A stretch of 36,293 nucleotides of DNA from Bradyrhizobium sp. Leo170 (GCF_004296405.1 NZ_PSRR01000047.1:1-36293), one strand, 5' to 3'. Positions 25,422-34,704 are shown, counted from the stretch's first letter. Numbers and translations: made by a program. The notes: generated by a model from the letters alone, not told the origin.

Positions 25422-27047
25422 ATGTCCCAGGAAGCCTACGATATTGTCATTGTCGGCGCGGGCGCGGCCGGCTGCGTTGTCGCGAGTTATCTCGCCGAAC
25501 ACACCGATGCGTCGATCGCGCTGATCGAAGCGGGCGACATGGATCGCGATCCGTTCATCCACATTCCGGCCGGCTTCGCCAAACTGCTGGCCCACGACCG
25601 GCATGTCTGGAAATACGAGACGGTTCCCCAGCACGGCACAAAGCGCGCATATCGCTCAGGCAAGGTACTCGGCGGCGGCTCCTCGATCAATGCGATGTGC
25701 TACGTCCGTGGTCAGATACGCGACTTCGCTGCGTGGCAGGACGCGGTCGGCGACACCGGCAAATGGTCGTATGAAGACCTGCTTCCCGTCTTCATGGCGC
25801 AGGAAGACAACGACACCTTCCACGACGAATATCACGGCATAGATGGTGGTCTGGCGGTCCAGTTGCCCAAGGGCATCAATAAGCTGAACCAATATTGCCT
25901 CAAGGCGTTCCAGGAATATGGGGTTCTCTATAATCCCGACTATAACGGCAAGAGCCAGATCGGCGTCTCGCCAGTGCAGTCGACGGTCGGAGATCAGCGC
26001 CGATGCAGCGCGGTCGACGCTTATCTGCGTCCGCACCTCACCTCGGGCCGCGTAACCCTTCTCACCGGCAAGACCGTCGTTCGCATCATCGTCGAGAACA
26101 AGCGGGCTGTCGGCGTTGAGTTCATGGACACGAGCCTGAAGAGGATCACGGCCGACGAAGTTGTGCTGTCGGCTGGCGCCGTCCATAGCCCGACGATCCT
26201 CATGCACTCTGGCATCGGGTCAGCCGAGCAGCTGCGACAGCATGGTATCGCGGTGATCGTCGATTCTCCGGAGGTGGGCGAAAATCTCCAAGACCACCCG
26301 ATGGTACCGGTCCGTGTCTATGTAAAGGGCGATCTCGGCTATCAGGCTGCCGCGCAGGGCCTCGGTAGCGTGAAGGCGGGCTTGCGTTATCTCGTCACCA
26401 AGGATGGCCCGGCGTCGGGCAACGGCATCGAGACGGTGACTCACTGGAATCCGTCCGACTTCTCCGCCGAACCCACAATCCAATGCTATCACGCTCCTAT
26501 CGTCGTGACCGAGCAACTCGGCCCGGCGGGCGACCGCTCGGGCATCACTTTCGAACTCGTGGTGCTTCAGCCCAAGAGCCGCGGCTGGGTGCGGTTGGCC
26601 GACAGCGACCCAACGTCGATGCCTCTCATCAACCCGAACTTCATCGGCGAGGAGGAAGACTTGAGGGCCGCGGTGGAGTCAGTGCGCGCGATCCGCAAGG
26701 TCATGGACCAGGAGTCGTTGGCGCCGGTGATCGAGGAAGAGATGGATCCCGGCCCACACGTCCAGTCGGATGCGGAGATCGGCGAATGGGTGAAGCGTGT
26801 CGTGACGACGATGTGGCACCCGGTCGGCACGTGCCGGATGGGCCAGGATGCGCGAGCGGTGGTCGACGCGAGGCTCAGGGTTCGCGGGGTCGACGGCCTC
26901 CGGGTGATCGATGCCTCGATCATGCCGAACATCACCAGCGGCAATACCAACGCCCCGACTCAGGCGCTTGCGCGCCACGCCGTGGCGATGCTGGTCGAGG
27001 ATCTGAAGCGGACCTCCGGAGCTCCGGCGCGAGCCGACGTGGCCTAA
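25422..27047 (+). CDS. GMC-family FAD oxidoreductase (choline/alcohol dehydrogenase-like)
   Basis: A 541-residue flavoprotein of the glucose-methanol-choline family, which oxidises an alcohol with FAD. The ADP-binding fold IVIVGAGAAGCVVASYLAEH is at residues 8-27. The GMC signature GKVLGGGSSINAM is near residue 85, and the second signature is SAGAVHSPTILMHSGIG. The catalytic pair is His in MWHPVGTCRMG near 466 and Asn in SGNTNAPTQALA near 508. The start at 25422 gives a normal N-terminus; the long open upstream part crosses Element A and has no family match. Dps follows after 26 bases, probably in the same operon. A relic of a similar gene lies at 1.7-1.9 kb. The substrate is unknown. Confidence 0.93.
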   Translation: MSQEAYDIVIVGAGAAGCVVASYLAEHTDASIALIEAGDMDRDPFIHIPAGFAKLLAHDRHVWKYETVPQHGTKRAYRSGKVLGGGSSINAMCYVRGQIRDFAAWQDAVGDTGKWSYEDLLPVFMAQEDNDTFHDEYHGIDGGLAVQLPKGINKLNQYCLKAFQEYGVLYNPDYNGKSQIGVSPVQSTVGDQRRCSAVDAYLRPHLTSGRVTLLTGKTVVRIIVENKRAVGVEFMDTSLKRITADEVVLSAGAVHSPTILMHSGIGSAEQLRQHGIAVIVDSPEVGENLQDHPMVPVRVYVKGDLGYQAAAQGLGSVKAGLRYLVTKDGPASGNGIETVTHWNPSDFSAEPTIQCYHAPIVVTEQLGPAGDRSGITFELVVLQPKSRGWVRLADSDPTSMPLINPNFIGEEEDLRAAVESVRAIRKVMDQESLAPVIEEEMDPGPHVQSDAEIGEWVKRVVTTMWHPVGTCRMGQDARAVVDARLRVRGVDGLRVIDASIMPNITSGNTNAPTQALARHAVAMLVEDLKRTSGAPARADVA

Positions 27048-27073
27048 GGTAGAACCCTGAAGGAGGGATCAAA

Positions 27074-27589
27074 ATGAGTATGGAAGACGCGCGAAAGCGC
27101 CGCGAGGCACCACTCGACACGCCGAGCAATCTCGGCTCCAATGCCACCAAGCATATTTCGGCGGCGCTCACTGTGCTTCTGGCAGACGTGTTCGCGCTCT
27201 ACGTCAAGACCAGGAACTTCCATTGGCACATATCAGGCCCGCATTTCCGGGATTATCACCTCCTCCTTGATGTGCAGGCCGCGCAGATTTTTGCGATGAC
27301 GGACGACATCGCGGAAAGAACTCGCAAGATTGGCGGCACAACGATTCGTTCGATCGGCCACATCGCCAGAGTGAAGCATATCGAGGACAATGATGCTGGC
27401 TTCGTCACGCCCGAAGACATGCTGGCCGAGCTGAAGGAAGATAACCTGGCGCTTAGCCAGCGGATGCGGCAGACCCACAACGTCTGCGACGAGCATGGCG
27501 ATGTCTCCACCGCCAGCCTGATCGAAAACTGGATCGACGAGGCGGAAAGTCGCTCATGGTTCCTGTTCGAGGCGACCAGGAGAGCTTGA
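27074..27589 (+). CDS. dps: Dps-family ferritin-like protein
   Basis: A 171-residue DNA-starvation/stationary-phase protection protein. It forms a dodecamer that oxidises and stores iron with peroxide, protecting DNA. The ferroxidase residues are in place: His50 (RNFHWHISGPHF), His62 and Asp66 (YHLLLDVQ), and the DDIAER group around 77-81. The polar N-terminal tail of about 20 residues could bind DNA. AGGAGG is nine bases from the ATG. It follows the GMC oxidoreductase by 26 bases, so it is likely cotranscribed from the Element A promoter. That pairing makes sense if the GMC enzyme yields peroxide, though many GMC dehydrogenases do not. Confidence 0.95.
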   Translation: MSMEDARKRREAPLDTPSNLGSNATKHISAALTVLLADVFALYVKTRNFHWHISGPHFRDYHLLLDVQAAQIFAMTDDIAERTRKIGGTTIRSIGHIARVKHIEDNDAGFVTPEDMLAELKEDNLALSQRMRQTHNVCDEHGDVSTASLIENWIDEAESRSWFLFEATRRA

Positions 27590-27735
27590 CCCCGAGCGCA
27601 TGGCCACCCGCGAAGCTCGGGTGACTGCCTACGCTCCCGCAAAAATCCCGTCTAGGGCTTTGACGTTAGACTGGCGATTGCTGACCCTTAGTGAGTTAGC
27701 AGCTTCACCCTGAACTCCGACGACGACCGAAGGGA

Positions 27736-28952
27736 GTGCAAATGATGGTGGATGGATCAGAGCCAGCCTTCGAAGTCGGTCGTTTCCAGAGAAGGGTTGA
27801 CCAAGAGGGCGAAGACGACCGCTTCTATCAGGCGCTTGTGCCCTTCGACACTTTTGATGACGTACTGCGGCGAGATCGGTATCGCCCTCTACCTCATGAC
27901 TGGACCATCGCTGTTACGGACGTCAGCCATTCCACCGAAGCTATTGAACAAGGGCGGTACCGTGAGGTGAATACGGTCGGTGCGGCGGTTCTTGCCGCCG
28001 TGAGCAATGCACTACCCGACCTACAGTTTCCGTCCACGTTCGGAGGAGATGGCGCGAGCTTCGCCGCGCCCAGCGCCTATTCGTCCATCACCAAGGATAC
28101 ATTGGCAAAAACCGCCGCTTGGGCTGAAGACGCATTGGGTCTCACGTTGCGCATTGCGGTGATTCCTATCGCGGACATTCGAGCTCAGCATTTGGACGTC
28201 CTGGTAGCCGTTTCGCGCCCTCTTCGAACGTCACCTACGCGATGTTTGCCGGTGGAGGACTCGCCTGGGCAGAGCGCAAACTCAAGCAAGGCGACTACAG
28301 CTTTCCGCGCGCGCCCGTGGGAGTAACAGCCGATCTCACGGGTCTTTCGTGCCGATTTGCGCCGATCAGCGCCAAGAACGGCGTCATCTTTTCTCTTATC
28401 GTCGTTCCGTGCGATGATCCGACTTCGTTCGTGGAACTCATACAGGAGCTCCTGCGGACGCTCCGTTCAGATGAGTTGCCTGTCGAAGGCCCGCTCCCTG
28501 CATGGACCGGCGACCATCTTGATCATGCCATCAAGAAAGGCAGCCGAAAGATGCCCGTTGCGGCTTGGGCTGCGAAATGCTTGCGCGCCATTCTGACGCG
28601 GGTGGGAATTCCTATTGGTGGTTTTCATGAAGCTCAGTTCCGGCGAGAGCTTGTGGAGAATACGGACTACCGAAAATTCGATGACGGCCTACGTATGACA
28701 GTGGACTGCTCATCTGAATTCGCTGACGTCGTTGACGCACGCTTGGAAGAGGCTCAGCGGAGAGGAGCATGCGTTTTTGGAACGCATCGACAGTCGGCGG
28801 CAAATCTTACGTGCTTCGTGCCATCACCCACGCGAGCCAATCACGTGCACTTCGTTGACGGTGCTTCCGGGGGTTACGCCTTCGCCGCGGCCAACTTGAA
28901 GCGAAATGTTGCGAGCGGAGAAGTACCTGAGTCTGAGCGCCGCTCTGCATGA
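27736..28952 (+). pseudogene. DUF3095 (adenylate cyclase-like) protein with a one-base frameshift
   Basis: About 405 codons of a DUF3095 protein, a group related to nucleotide cyclase folds. The first frame has FYQALVPFDTFDDVL, then WTIAVTDVSHSTEAIEQGRY, FPSTFGGDGASFAAP and ADIRAQHLDVLVA. There, at about 28216, one base is missing; the other frame continues RFAPSSNVTYAMFAGGGLAWAE and DLTGLSCRFAPI to the stop at 28952. The joint falls inside a run that is continuous in the family, so the lesion is a single-base loss. A GTG at 27736 or ATG at 27742/27745 could start it, with GAAGGGA upstream. The Asp-x-x-x-Ser-Thr part resembles a cyclase metal site, but activity has not been established for the family. 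Confidence 0.85.
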
Positions 28953-29014
28953 CGCAAGGCGGAGGGCGCCATGGCGGGGCAGCCCCGTTCTTGCTTTCGG
29001 ATCGCACCTTGTTC

Positions 29015-30034
29015 TCAGATCTCCTTCCGGGCTCTGCCCTCCTTGGCTATCCGTCGATAGTCGCTCGGATCTCGATTGTACGCCTTTCGAAAAGCTCGCA
29101 CAAAACTTGAACGGCTCTCGTACCCCGCATTAAGAGCAACGACGTCGATCGACATCGTCGTTGTCGTCAAATCGATCGCAGCCTGGCGCATTCTCAAGTC
29201 TCGCAAGATGGCCATCGGGGATTGTCCAAAGATGTCCGAGAAACGCGCCATGAACGCCGAACGACTCAATCCTGCACTGTGTGCCAAGCTTTGAACTGAA
29301 TGGGCGGCTCCCGGCCGCGCCACCATATCCGCAAAAGCACGGGTGACCTGCCTGTCGGCAAGTATCGAGAATCGTTCAGTCCACCGCTGGGATGACTTGA
29401 GGGACCGTCGCACCAACGAGACAACGATCTGCTTGAGCAGAGACGCTGTCATGGCTCCAACGCCGACCTCCTGTTGTAGCAACTCGTCTATAGCCTCGCG
29501 AAGCTTCAGATCGATCTTGTCCGCTGGCTCGAATTGCTCGATCACGGGTTCGCGGAGTTCTCCGAACAGCCTCACAGACTGACCAAAGGATGCGTTAAAA
29601 AAGCCGCATATCTGAACAATTTCGGGTTGCTCGTTTGGCACTGCGATGCGGAGGATGCCGTCTTGACGAGTCCAGCAGTCTCTCGAAATGAGCTTCGGTG
29701 GGCTACTTCCACCGCCAACCTCGATCGTGAACGGAGTGTTTGGCGGCACGATGATGAGCAAATGAGGGCTCAACGGCATCTCTGGTCCGCCGTTGATGGA
29801 CATGCGTCCCACGCCACTCAAGTTGTAGTGGATCCCGGGTACGTCAATCGTCCCAAATTCGACTCGATGGCCGTGCGGCACCAAAATCTCAGTCAGCGCG
29901 ATGACATCGATGTCGAGCGCCTGCATCAAGTTGTTGAGGTCTGTTGTAGACAATTTGACAGTGGCGCCCGCGGGCGGCGAAACGTTCTGCCCGACGAGAG
30001 CCTGCTTTGGAACCGCTTTCGAGGTGTTCCGCAT
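29015..30034 (-). CDS. AraC-family transcriptional regulator (cupin_6 sensor)
   Basis: A 339-residue activator. The N-terminal half is a cupin-type ligand domain (AraC cupin_6): VEFGTIDVPGIHYNLSGVGR, PHLLIIVPPNTPFTIEV and a Cys in QICGFFNASF. The C-terminal third (about 235-335) has both helix-turn-helix motifs: SVQSLAHSAGLSRSAFMARF and DVVALNAGYESRSSFVRAFR, ending in the AraC signature FRKAYNRDPSDYRR. Such regulators respond to small molecules and often control a nearby oxidoreductase. Here the two-subunit molybdenum hydroxylase lies upstream on the same strand, ending 242 bases before this start. It converges with the DUF3095 gene. No strong ribosome site is visible. Confidence 0.93.
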   Translation of the reverse strand: MRNTSKAVPKQALVGQNVSPPAGATVKLSTTDLNNLMQALDIDVIALTEILVPHGHRVEFGTIDVPGIHYNLSGVGRMSINGGPEMPLSPHLLIIVPPNTPFTIEVGGGSSPPKLISRDCWTRQDGILRIAVPNEQPEIVQICGFFNASFGQSVRLFGELREPVIEQFEPADKIDLKLREAIDELLQQEVGVGAMTASLLKQIVVSLVRRSLKSSQRWTERFSILADRQVTRAFADMVARPGAAHSVQSLAHSAGLSRSAFMARFSDIFGQSPMAILRDLRMRQAAIDLTTTTMSIDVVALNAGYESRSSFVRAFRKAYNRDPSDYRRIAKEGRARKEI

Positions 30035-30228
30035 GGCTGTAGTGGCCTATTTATTGCCCGGCTACCGGCGCCGATAGTGCTCCGAAACCTGTTCTCCAAG
30101 GATCAGCGGGGGCGTCGCCATGCTGTTCGTACCACTGAACCTCGTCTCTTGCCAATTAGACGAAATTGGGACCTGCCGAGAACGCGAACGCTCCCATAGT
30201 CATTATGCTCCGCGGCTTTAGTTCCCGA

Positions 30229-30268
30229 CCGTCATCCCGAGCGCGCTACAACGCGCGCGGGATGACGG
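30229..30268 (-). terminator. inverted repeat after the molybdenum hydroxylase operon
   Basis: CCGTCATCCCG at 30229-30239 pairs perfectly with CGGGATGACGG at 30258-30268 around a GC-rich inner part. It starts eight bases after the stop of the large subunit gene in the direction of transcription. No T tract follows on the minus strand, so it may be an mRNA-stabilising hairpin or a dispersed CGTCATCCCG-type palindrome rather than an intrinsic terminator. Confidence 0.5.
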
Positions 30269-30275
30269 GCAAGGA

Positions 30276-32483
30276 CTAAGACGACGATTTCAGCGAATTT
30301 GTATCGATCGGCAGGCTGCGCACGCGCTTGCCGGTCGCGGCGAAGATCGCATTGGTCACTGCAGCACTGACAATGGCTGTCGGAGCTTCACCAACGCCAC
30401 CCGGAGCCTCCGCGTTCTTAATCAAGTGTGTCTCCACCACCGGTACCTCGTCGATACGCATTGGCAGATAGCTGTCGAAATTGCTCTGCTCGACCCGTCC
30501 ATCCTTGAAGGTGATTGACCCATGGAGCGCGGCAGTCAGGCCGAAAAGCGTTCCACCTTGAACCTGTGCTTCGATCGTATCTGGATTGACGTACATGCCG
30601 CAGTCAATCGCACAGACGATCCGCTTGACTTTGACGGAGCCATCGGCCGCCACTTCGACCTCGGCGACCTGCGACGTGTAACTTCCGTATGCGAATTGTA
30701 CCGAAATTCCGCGGCCATGCCGCGCGGGAAGGGGCGATCCCCACCCTGCGTTTTCCGCCGCGAGCGACAGAACAGCGAGCGCTCGCGGATTGTGGCCAAG
30801 CAATCCCTTGCGGTAAGCGACGGGATCCTGCTTCGCAGCATGAGCGAGCTCATCTATGAAGCTTTCGACCACAAAAACATTGTGAGTCGGTCCGACGCCG
30901 CGCCACCAAGACGTCCGGACACCAGGGTGCTCGACCCGGACAAAGTCGACGTGGATATTGGGCAGCGCATAGGGCGGCTCGGCTGCCGCTTCTACGGCAT
31001 CGGGGTCCAATCCGTCCTTGACGTAAGGGGGATAGTAGCGAGCCATGACTGAGGAGCCGGCGATCCGATGCGTCCAAGCAACCGGCTTGCCGGCCGCGTC
31101 AAGTCCGGCCGACAACCGATCGAGATAGTACGGCCGATACATATCGTGCTTGATGTCTTCCTCGCGGCTCCAGATCACCTTCACCGGACCATCGACGTGC
31201 TTGGCGATCTTGACGGCCAGCACCGTGCCATCGGCCTCCAGCCTTCGGCCGAAGCCACCGCCAATCAGATGATTGTGAATTTTGATCACCTCCTTTGGGA
31301 GGCCGGTGAGTTCGACCACCAGAGACTGTGTGATCGTAGGCGCCTGTGTCCCGACCCAGATGTCGCAACGGTCCTTCTGCAGGTGGACGGTGCAGTTCAT
31401 CGGCTCCATCGCCGCATGGGCCAGGAAAGGCACCTGATAGATGGCGTCAACCCGTTGCGCCGCCGCCGCAAGAGCCTTCCCTGCATCGCCATCGTTACGG
31501 GCAACCGCGCCTGGCTTTCTGGATTCCTCCTCCAACTGCTTGACGATATCGGCGTTGCTGACCTTGCCGTTCGGCCCATCGTCCCACGTGATGGCGGCAG
31601 CCTCGAGCCCCTTCTTCGCCGCACCCGTGTGATCCGCTACCACGGCAACAGCTTCATCGATATTGACCACCTGCCGGACGCCCTTCACTGCCAGCGCGGC
31701 CTTATCGTTCACCGTTTTCGCTTTGCCACCGAGCACGGGCGAAATAGCAACTGCTGCAACCTTCATGCCTGGCAGTCGCGTATCGATGCCGTAGAGCGCG
31801 CGCCCATCGACCTTTATCGGTGAATCCACGCGCTTGGCACGCGTGCCGATCAGGGTGAAATCCTTTGGATCCTTCAATTTGACGGTTGCCGCAGGCGGCA
31901 CAGGCAATTTCGCCGCAGCCGTCGCAAGTTCGCCGTAGCCCAGATGCTTCGAGCCTGACGCATCGAACACGACGCCATCCTTGGCGCGGCAAGCCGCTGG
32001 ATCGACATTCCAGCGCTTTGCGGCTGCCGCAATCAGCAGATTACGACCGACTGCCCCTGCCTGACGCAGCGGTGTCCAGAAGGCGCGGACAGAGGCGGAA
32101 CCACCTGTATTTTGAATGCCGATGATCGAGTTGACGTAAAGCGCATGATTTGGCGGCGCATGCTGAACCTGAATCTGGTCAAGCTTCACTTCCAGTTCTT
32201 CAGCGAGAAGCATCGAGAGCGACGTGTAAACGCCCTGTCCCATCTCAATCATCGGAATGACCAGGGTCACGGCGCCGGTTGGATTGATCCGTATAAAACC
32301 ATTCGGCGCGAAAGTACCCGTGACCTCGTTTTCGACCACCTGAGAAGCAGGCGCCGCGAAGACGGACTCCGTGCTTGCACCGGTCAGCGCAAAACCAAGC
32401 AGCAAACCTGTGCCCTGAAAAAAGGTGCGCCGCGACATCGCCGTTTCACCTTCGATCCGGTTCGTTAGAATCAGCCTATCCAT
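30276..32483 (-). CDS. molybdopterin-binding large subunit, xanthine dehydrogenase/IorB family
   Basis: A 735-residue molybdenum hydroxylase subunit of the isoquinoline 1-oxidoreductase beta type. It carries a twin-arginine signal (SRRTFFQGTGLLLGFAL), so the folded enzyme should be exported. Cofactor and active-site segments include QNTGGSASVR, GGGFGRRLEADG and, near the C-terminus, PGGVGEAPTAIVSA with the catalytic Glu at about residue 700. The start at 32483 lies three bases after the small-subunit stop and has GGGAG upstream; a second Met is at residue 16, just before the Tat motif. With the small subunit it forms a two-gene operon that lacks an FAD subunit, as expected for this branch. 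The substrate is an aldehyde or N-heterocycle; it cannot be narrowed further. Confidence 0.95.
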   Translation of the reverse strand: MDRLILTNRIEGETAMSRRTFFQGTGLLLGFALTGASTESVFAAPASQVVENEVTGTFAPNGFIRINPTGAVTLVIPMIEMGQGVYTSLSMLLAEELEVKLDQIQVQHAPPNHALYVNSIIGIQNTGGSASVRAFWTPLRQAGAVGRNLLIAAAAKRWNVDPAACRAKDGVVFDASGSKHLGYGELATAAAKLPVPPAATVKLKDPKDFTLIGTRAKRVDSPIKVDGRALYGIDTRLPGMKVAAVAISPVLGGKAKTVNDKAALAVKGVRQVVNIDEAVAVVADHTGAAKKGLEAAAITWDDGPNGKVSNADIVKQLEEESRKPGAVARNDGDAGKALAAAAQRVDAIYQVPFLAHAAMEPMNCTVHLQKDRCDIWVGTQAPTITQSLVVELTGLPKEVIKIHNHLIGGGFGRRLEADGTVLAVKIAKHVDGPVKVIWSREEDIKHDMYRPYYLDRLSAGLDAAGKPVAWTHRIAGSSVMARYYPPYVKDGLDPDAVEAAAEPPYALPNIHVDFVRVEHPGVRTSWWRGVGPTHNVFVVESFIDELAHAAKQDPVAYRKGLLGHNPRALAVLSLAAENAGWGSPLPARHGRGISVQFAYGSYTSQVAEVEVAADGSVKVKRIVCAIDCGMYVNPDTIEAQVQGGTLFGLTAALHGSITFKDGRVEQSNFDSYLPMRIDEVPVVETHLIKNAEAPGGVGEAPTAIVSAAVTNAIFAATGKRVRSLPIDTNSLKSSS

Positions 32484-32486
32484 GGC

Positions 32487-32942
32487 TCAAACTCCCGCTG
32501 CTTGCTTGATCGCGGCCCGGATACGCTGATAGGTACCGCAACGGCAGACATTTCCCGACATCGCTGAGTCGATATCCGCATCACTCGGCTTCGGAGTATC
32601 TTTCAGCAATGCCGCCGCCGACATGATCTGGCCGGATTGGCAGTAGCCGCACTGCACCACCTCCAGCTCCAGCCACGCCTTCTGCAAGGCCGCGCCCTGC
32701 GGCGTCTGGCCGATCACCTCGATCGTGGTGACCGCGCTATCGCCGATGCTATCGACCGACGTCTGGCAGGAGCGGACCGGTTGACCGTCGATATGCACGG
32801 TGCAGGCGCCGCACAGTGCTTGGCCGCAACCAAACTTGGTCCCGGTCATGCCGAGCACATCGCGCAGCACCCACAGCAAGGGGATGTCGCCGTCGACATC
32901 GATCTCATGGGGTGAGCCGTTGATCTTTAATGTGAAAGCCAT
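32487..32942 (-). CDS. 2Fe-2S small subunit of molybdenum hydroxylase (IorA/CoxS type)
   Basis: A 151-residue electron-transfer subunit with two [2Fe-2S] clusters. The ferredoxin-like cluster uses Cys39, Cys44, Cys47 and Cys59 ([18 protein letters not shown]). The second uses Cys98, Cys101, Cys133 and Cys135 ([11 protein letters not shown] and NVCRCGTY). It passes electrons from the molybdenum centre of the large subunit to an external acceptor. The start at 32942 is chosen from AGAGG upstream and the family N-terminus [10 protein letters not shown]; a longer reading to 33164 would cross Element B copy 3 and has no family match. The large subunit follows after three bases. Confidence 0.95.
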   Translation of the reverse strand: MAFTLKINGSPHEIDVDGDIPLLWVLRDVLGMTGTKFGCGQALCGACTVHIDGQPVRSCQTSVDSIGDSAVTTIEVIGQTPQGAALQKAWLELEVVQCGYCQSGQIMSAAALLKDTPKPSDADIDSAMSGNVCRCGTYQRIRAAIKQAAGV

Positions 32943-33015
32943 GAATGCCTCTTGAGCGCGTAGGGAGTGAGCCATGAGCCAATCAACGTCACTCATGAAA
33001 TCCGCGAAAGCTCTA

Positions 33016-33085
33016 CGCATTGATCGCAACACGGGACGAAGCTTTCCAATAGCCGGCATGTATAGTTTCCATAGCAACGGGGAAT
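33016..33085 (-). promoter_or_regulatory. Element B copy 3, putative activator site
   Basis: On the minus strand GCTATGGAAACTATAC is followed by GCCGGCTATTGGAAA, TTCGTCC and TGCGATCAATG, in the same order and spacing as at 2411-2477. It lies about 75 bases upstream of the small-subunit gene of the molybdenum hydroxylase. The similarity stops near 33086, where the LivF relic begins. Confidence 0.5.
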
Positions 33086-33095
33086 GCTCGCAAAC

Positions 33096-33455
33096 CGGAT
33101 AGCTAAGAAGGAAATTGACAGAGCCTATGTTCGCCTCGGGCGGCTCGCCGCGGGCCGTAGACAAATTGCGGAATCACTGAGCGGGGGAGAACGAAAGCTT
33201 CTGGCGTTCACTCGCGTGATGTTGCTCGGACCCAGCATCTACTTGGTCGATGAACCTACGGAAGGCCTGATGCCTAAGGGCTGTGGATGAGATCGGGGAA
33301 TTGATGGCTACCCGGCCGCCGGCGGCGCATGCGTCGCGCTCGTCGAGCAGACCCTGCAACTTGTTTGGCAAATCTGCACGAACGTCGCGCTGACAAACAG
33401 TGGCCGTATAGGGCGGATCGTAACGACACTCCTGCCGGAGCATATTGATCGGTAG
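33096..33455 (+). pseudogene. branched-chain amino acid ABC ATPase (LivF-like) relic
   Basis: Pieces in more than one frame match the C-terminal half of a LivF ATPase: the signature SLSGGERKLLAFTRVMLLGP, Walker B with IYLVDEPTEGLMP, then AVDEIGELM and, after a frame change, GACVALVEQTLQLV in place of the usual LVEQN segment. The Walker A half is absent and the frames do not join. It is a dead fragment; no other ABC genes are nearby. Confidence 0.75.
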
Positions 33456-33622
33456 TTGGTGGGCTGAAGCTAACTCTTCACGCGATAACGCATCGTGCAA
33501 CGTCGTTGCGAGATCTGACGGCCGGATGGCCGCTCGGCACCATCCGATTCTTGTGACAGACTTTTTGCTGAATATCCAGCGTCTTGCCGACTTTGCCGCG
33601 AAACTTAAGATTTCCGCGACAT

Positions 33623-34078
33623 TCAAGCGCGCGACGGTGGAGGGCGCTTCATAGTCAAAAGCTCCGTCACATCATGCCGATCATCTGCGGATGAGATCGC
33701 AACTGTCAGGAATTTCCCGTCCGGGTATGTTTGGGCTTCATCGTAAAGCTTGACCAACTGCGAGCGCCAGATATAACGGCGCTCCTCAAACTTGTCTCGT
33801 TCTGCTCCCCCCAAGACCACCACGGCCGAAAACCGCCTGTATTCCGGCACGAAGGTGCAAAACGCCTTTGTTTTCTTGTAGCGTAGGGACCAGCCGCGCT
33901 TCTTGCCGCCATAGAGCCATTCCGGCGCGAAGACACCGGGGTAGAATTCCTCGATCCAGTTCTGCAGAGAGGCCCAATGCTTGAACGCGCCCGGTCCGAT
34001 CCAGTCGCGGACAGTGCTATCATCGGGCGATGCTGACTTGTCAGTGATCCTGTCACCGATCTGGGGGGACTGTTCCAT
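33623..34078 (-). CDS. DUF3788 family protein
   Basis: A 151-residue cytoplasmic protein of the DUF3788 type. The core is HWASLQNWIEEFYPGVFAPE, then WLYGGKKRGWSLRYKKTKAF and FSAVVVLGGAERDKFEE. The order (W-x-x-L at the start, Y-G-G-K-K-x-G-W-S-L-R in the centre) is the family hallmark; the function is not known. AAGGA stands before the ATG at 34078. Neighbours are a LivF relic and an empty 600-base stretch followed by mobile-element remains, so the context gives no hint. Confidence 0.8.
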   Translation of the reverse strand: MEQSPQIGDRITDKSASPDDSTVRDWIGPGAFKHWASLQNWIEEFYPGVFAPEWLYGGKKRGWSLRYKKTKAFCTFVPEYRRFSAVVVLGGAERDKFEERRYIWRSQLVKLYDEAQTYPDGKFLTVAISSADDRHDVTELLTMKRPPPSRA

Positions 34079-34704
34079 GCCGCTTTTCCTTCAATCACAA
34101 CTTTTCAAGACCGGTTCGGAAGACTTGGCGGCCGACCTTGATCTTGCGCGAAAGGTGTGTCGCGATGTTCCCATGGTTTGAATCTGTGTTGCGCAAGTTC
34201 TGTCACGGACCTCTCTCCACCATTTGGGGCATAGGCGAGTTGCCCGTCAAAGCTGAAATCCGGCGCGTGGATTTGCGGACACGGAATCTGGACGTCCGGT
34301 CCGTTCTTCGAGGACAGGACTGTGCTCGTTGACTGGCATTTGAGCCTAGTCTGTTCAGGGAGACGCGTGCGACATACAACGCGCAGGTGTTTGAGTTAAC
34401 GCTCCGCGCTTGCGAAGGCGTCGGCATTTCCACCGTAGTTCGCTCCCGGCTAGGTCTTAGTTGGGAAGCCCTGCACTAGCTTGCTCCTGCCGGGTCCGAA
34501 GCATACCGGCGGTCCCCGCGCGCCCGAAACGCCCTCGCGCGCTTCTCGAACCGCCGATACCTACTTCACGGAAATTGCGAGCGGAGGAAGTTTGTGGGAG
34601 CGCCTGCGTCCAGGATTTGAACCTATGCAGGGACCTTTCGAGCCGGCGACAAATAGCGTATGAACGGCGGCTTTTGCCGAGCTACAAAGGGTCCACGTTG
34701 CGAG
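34079..34704. other. intergenic stretch, no gene recognised
   Basis: About 625 bases between DUF3788 and the recombinase relic. Open frames here have no recognisable domain. A string resembling a tRNA T-loop near 34611-34625 does not fold into a tRNA. No inverted repeat or target duplication was found. Confidence 0.45.

Noticed and set aside
34600..34630. tRNA-like T-loop string (minus strand TTCAAAT in a GG...CC context)
   Set aside because: The T-stem has a mismatch and a wobble, and no acceptor, D or anticodon arm can be paired around it; it could be chance or a very old attachment-site trace.
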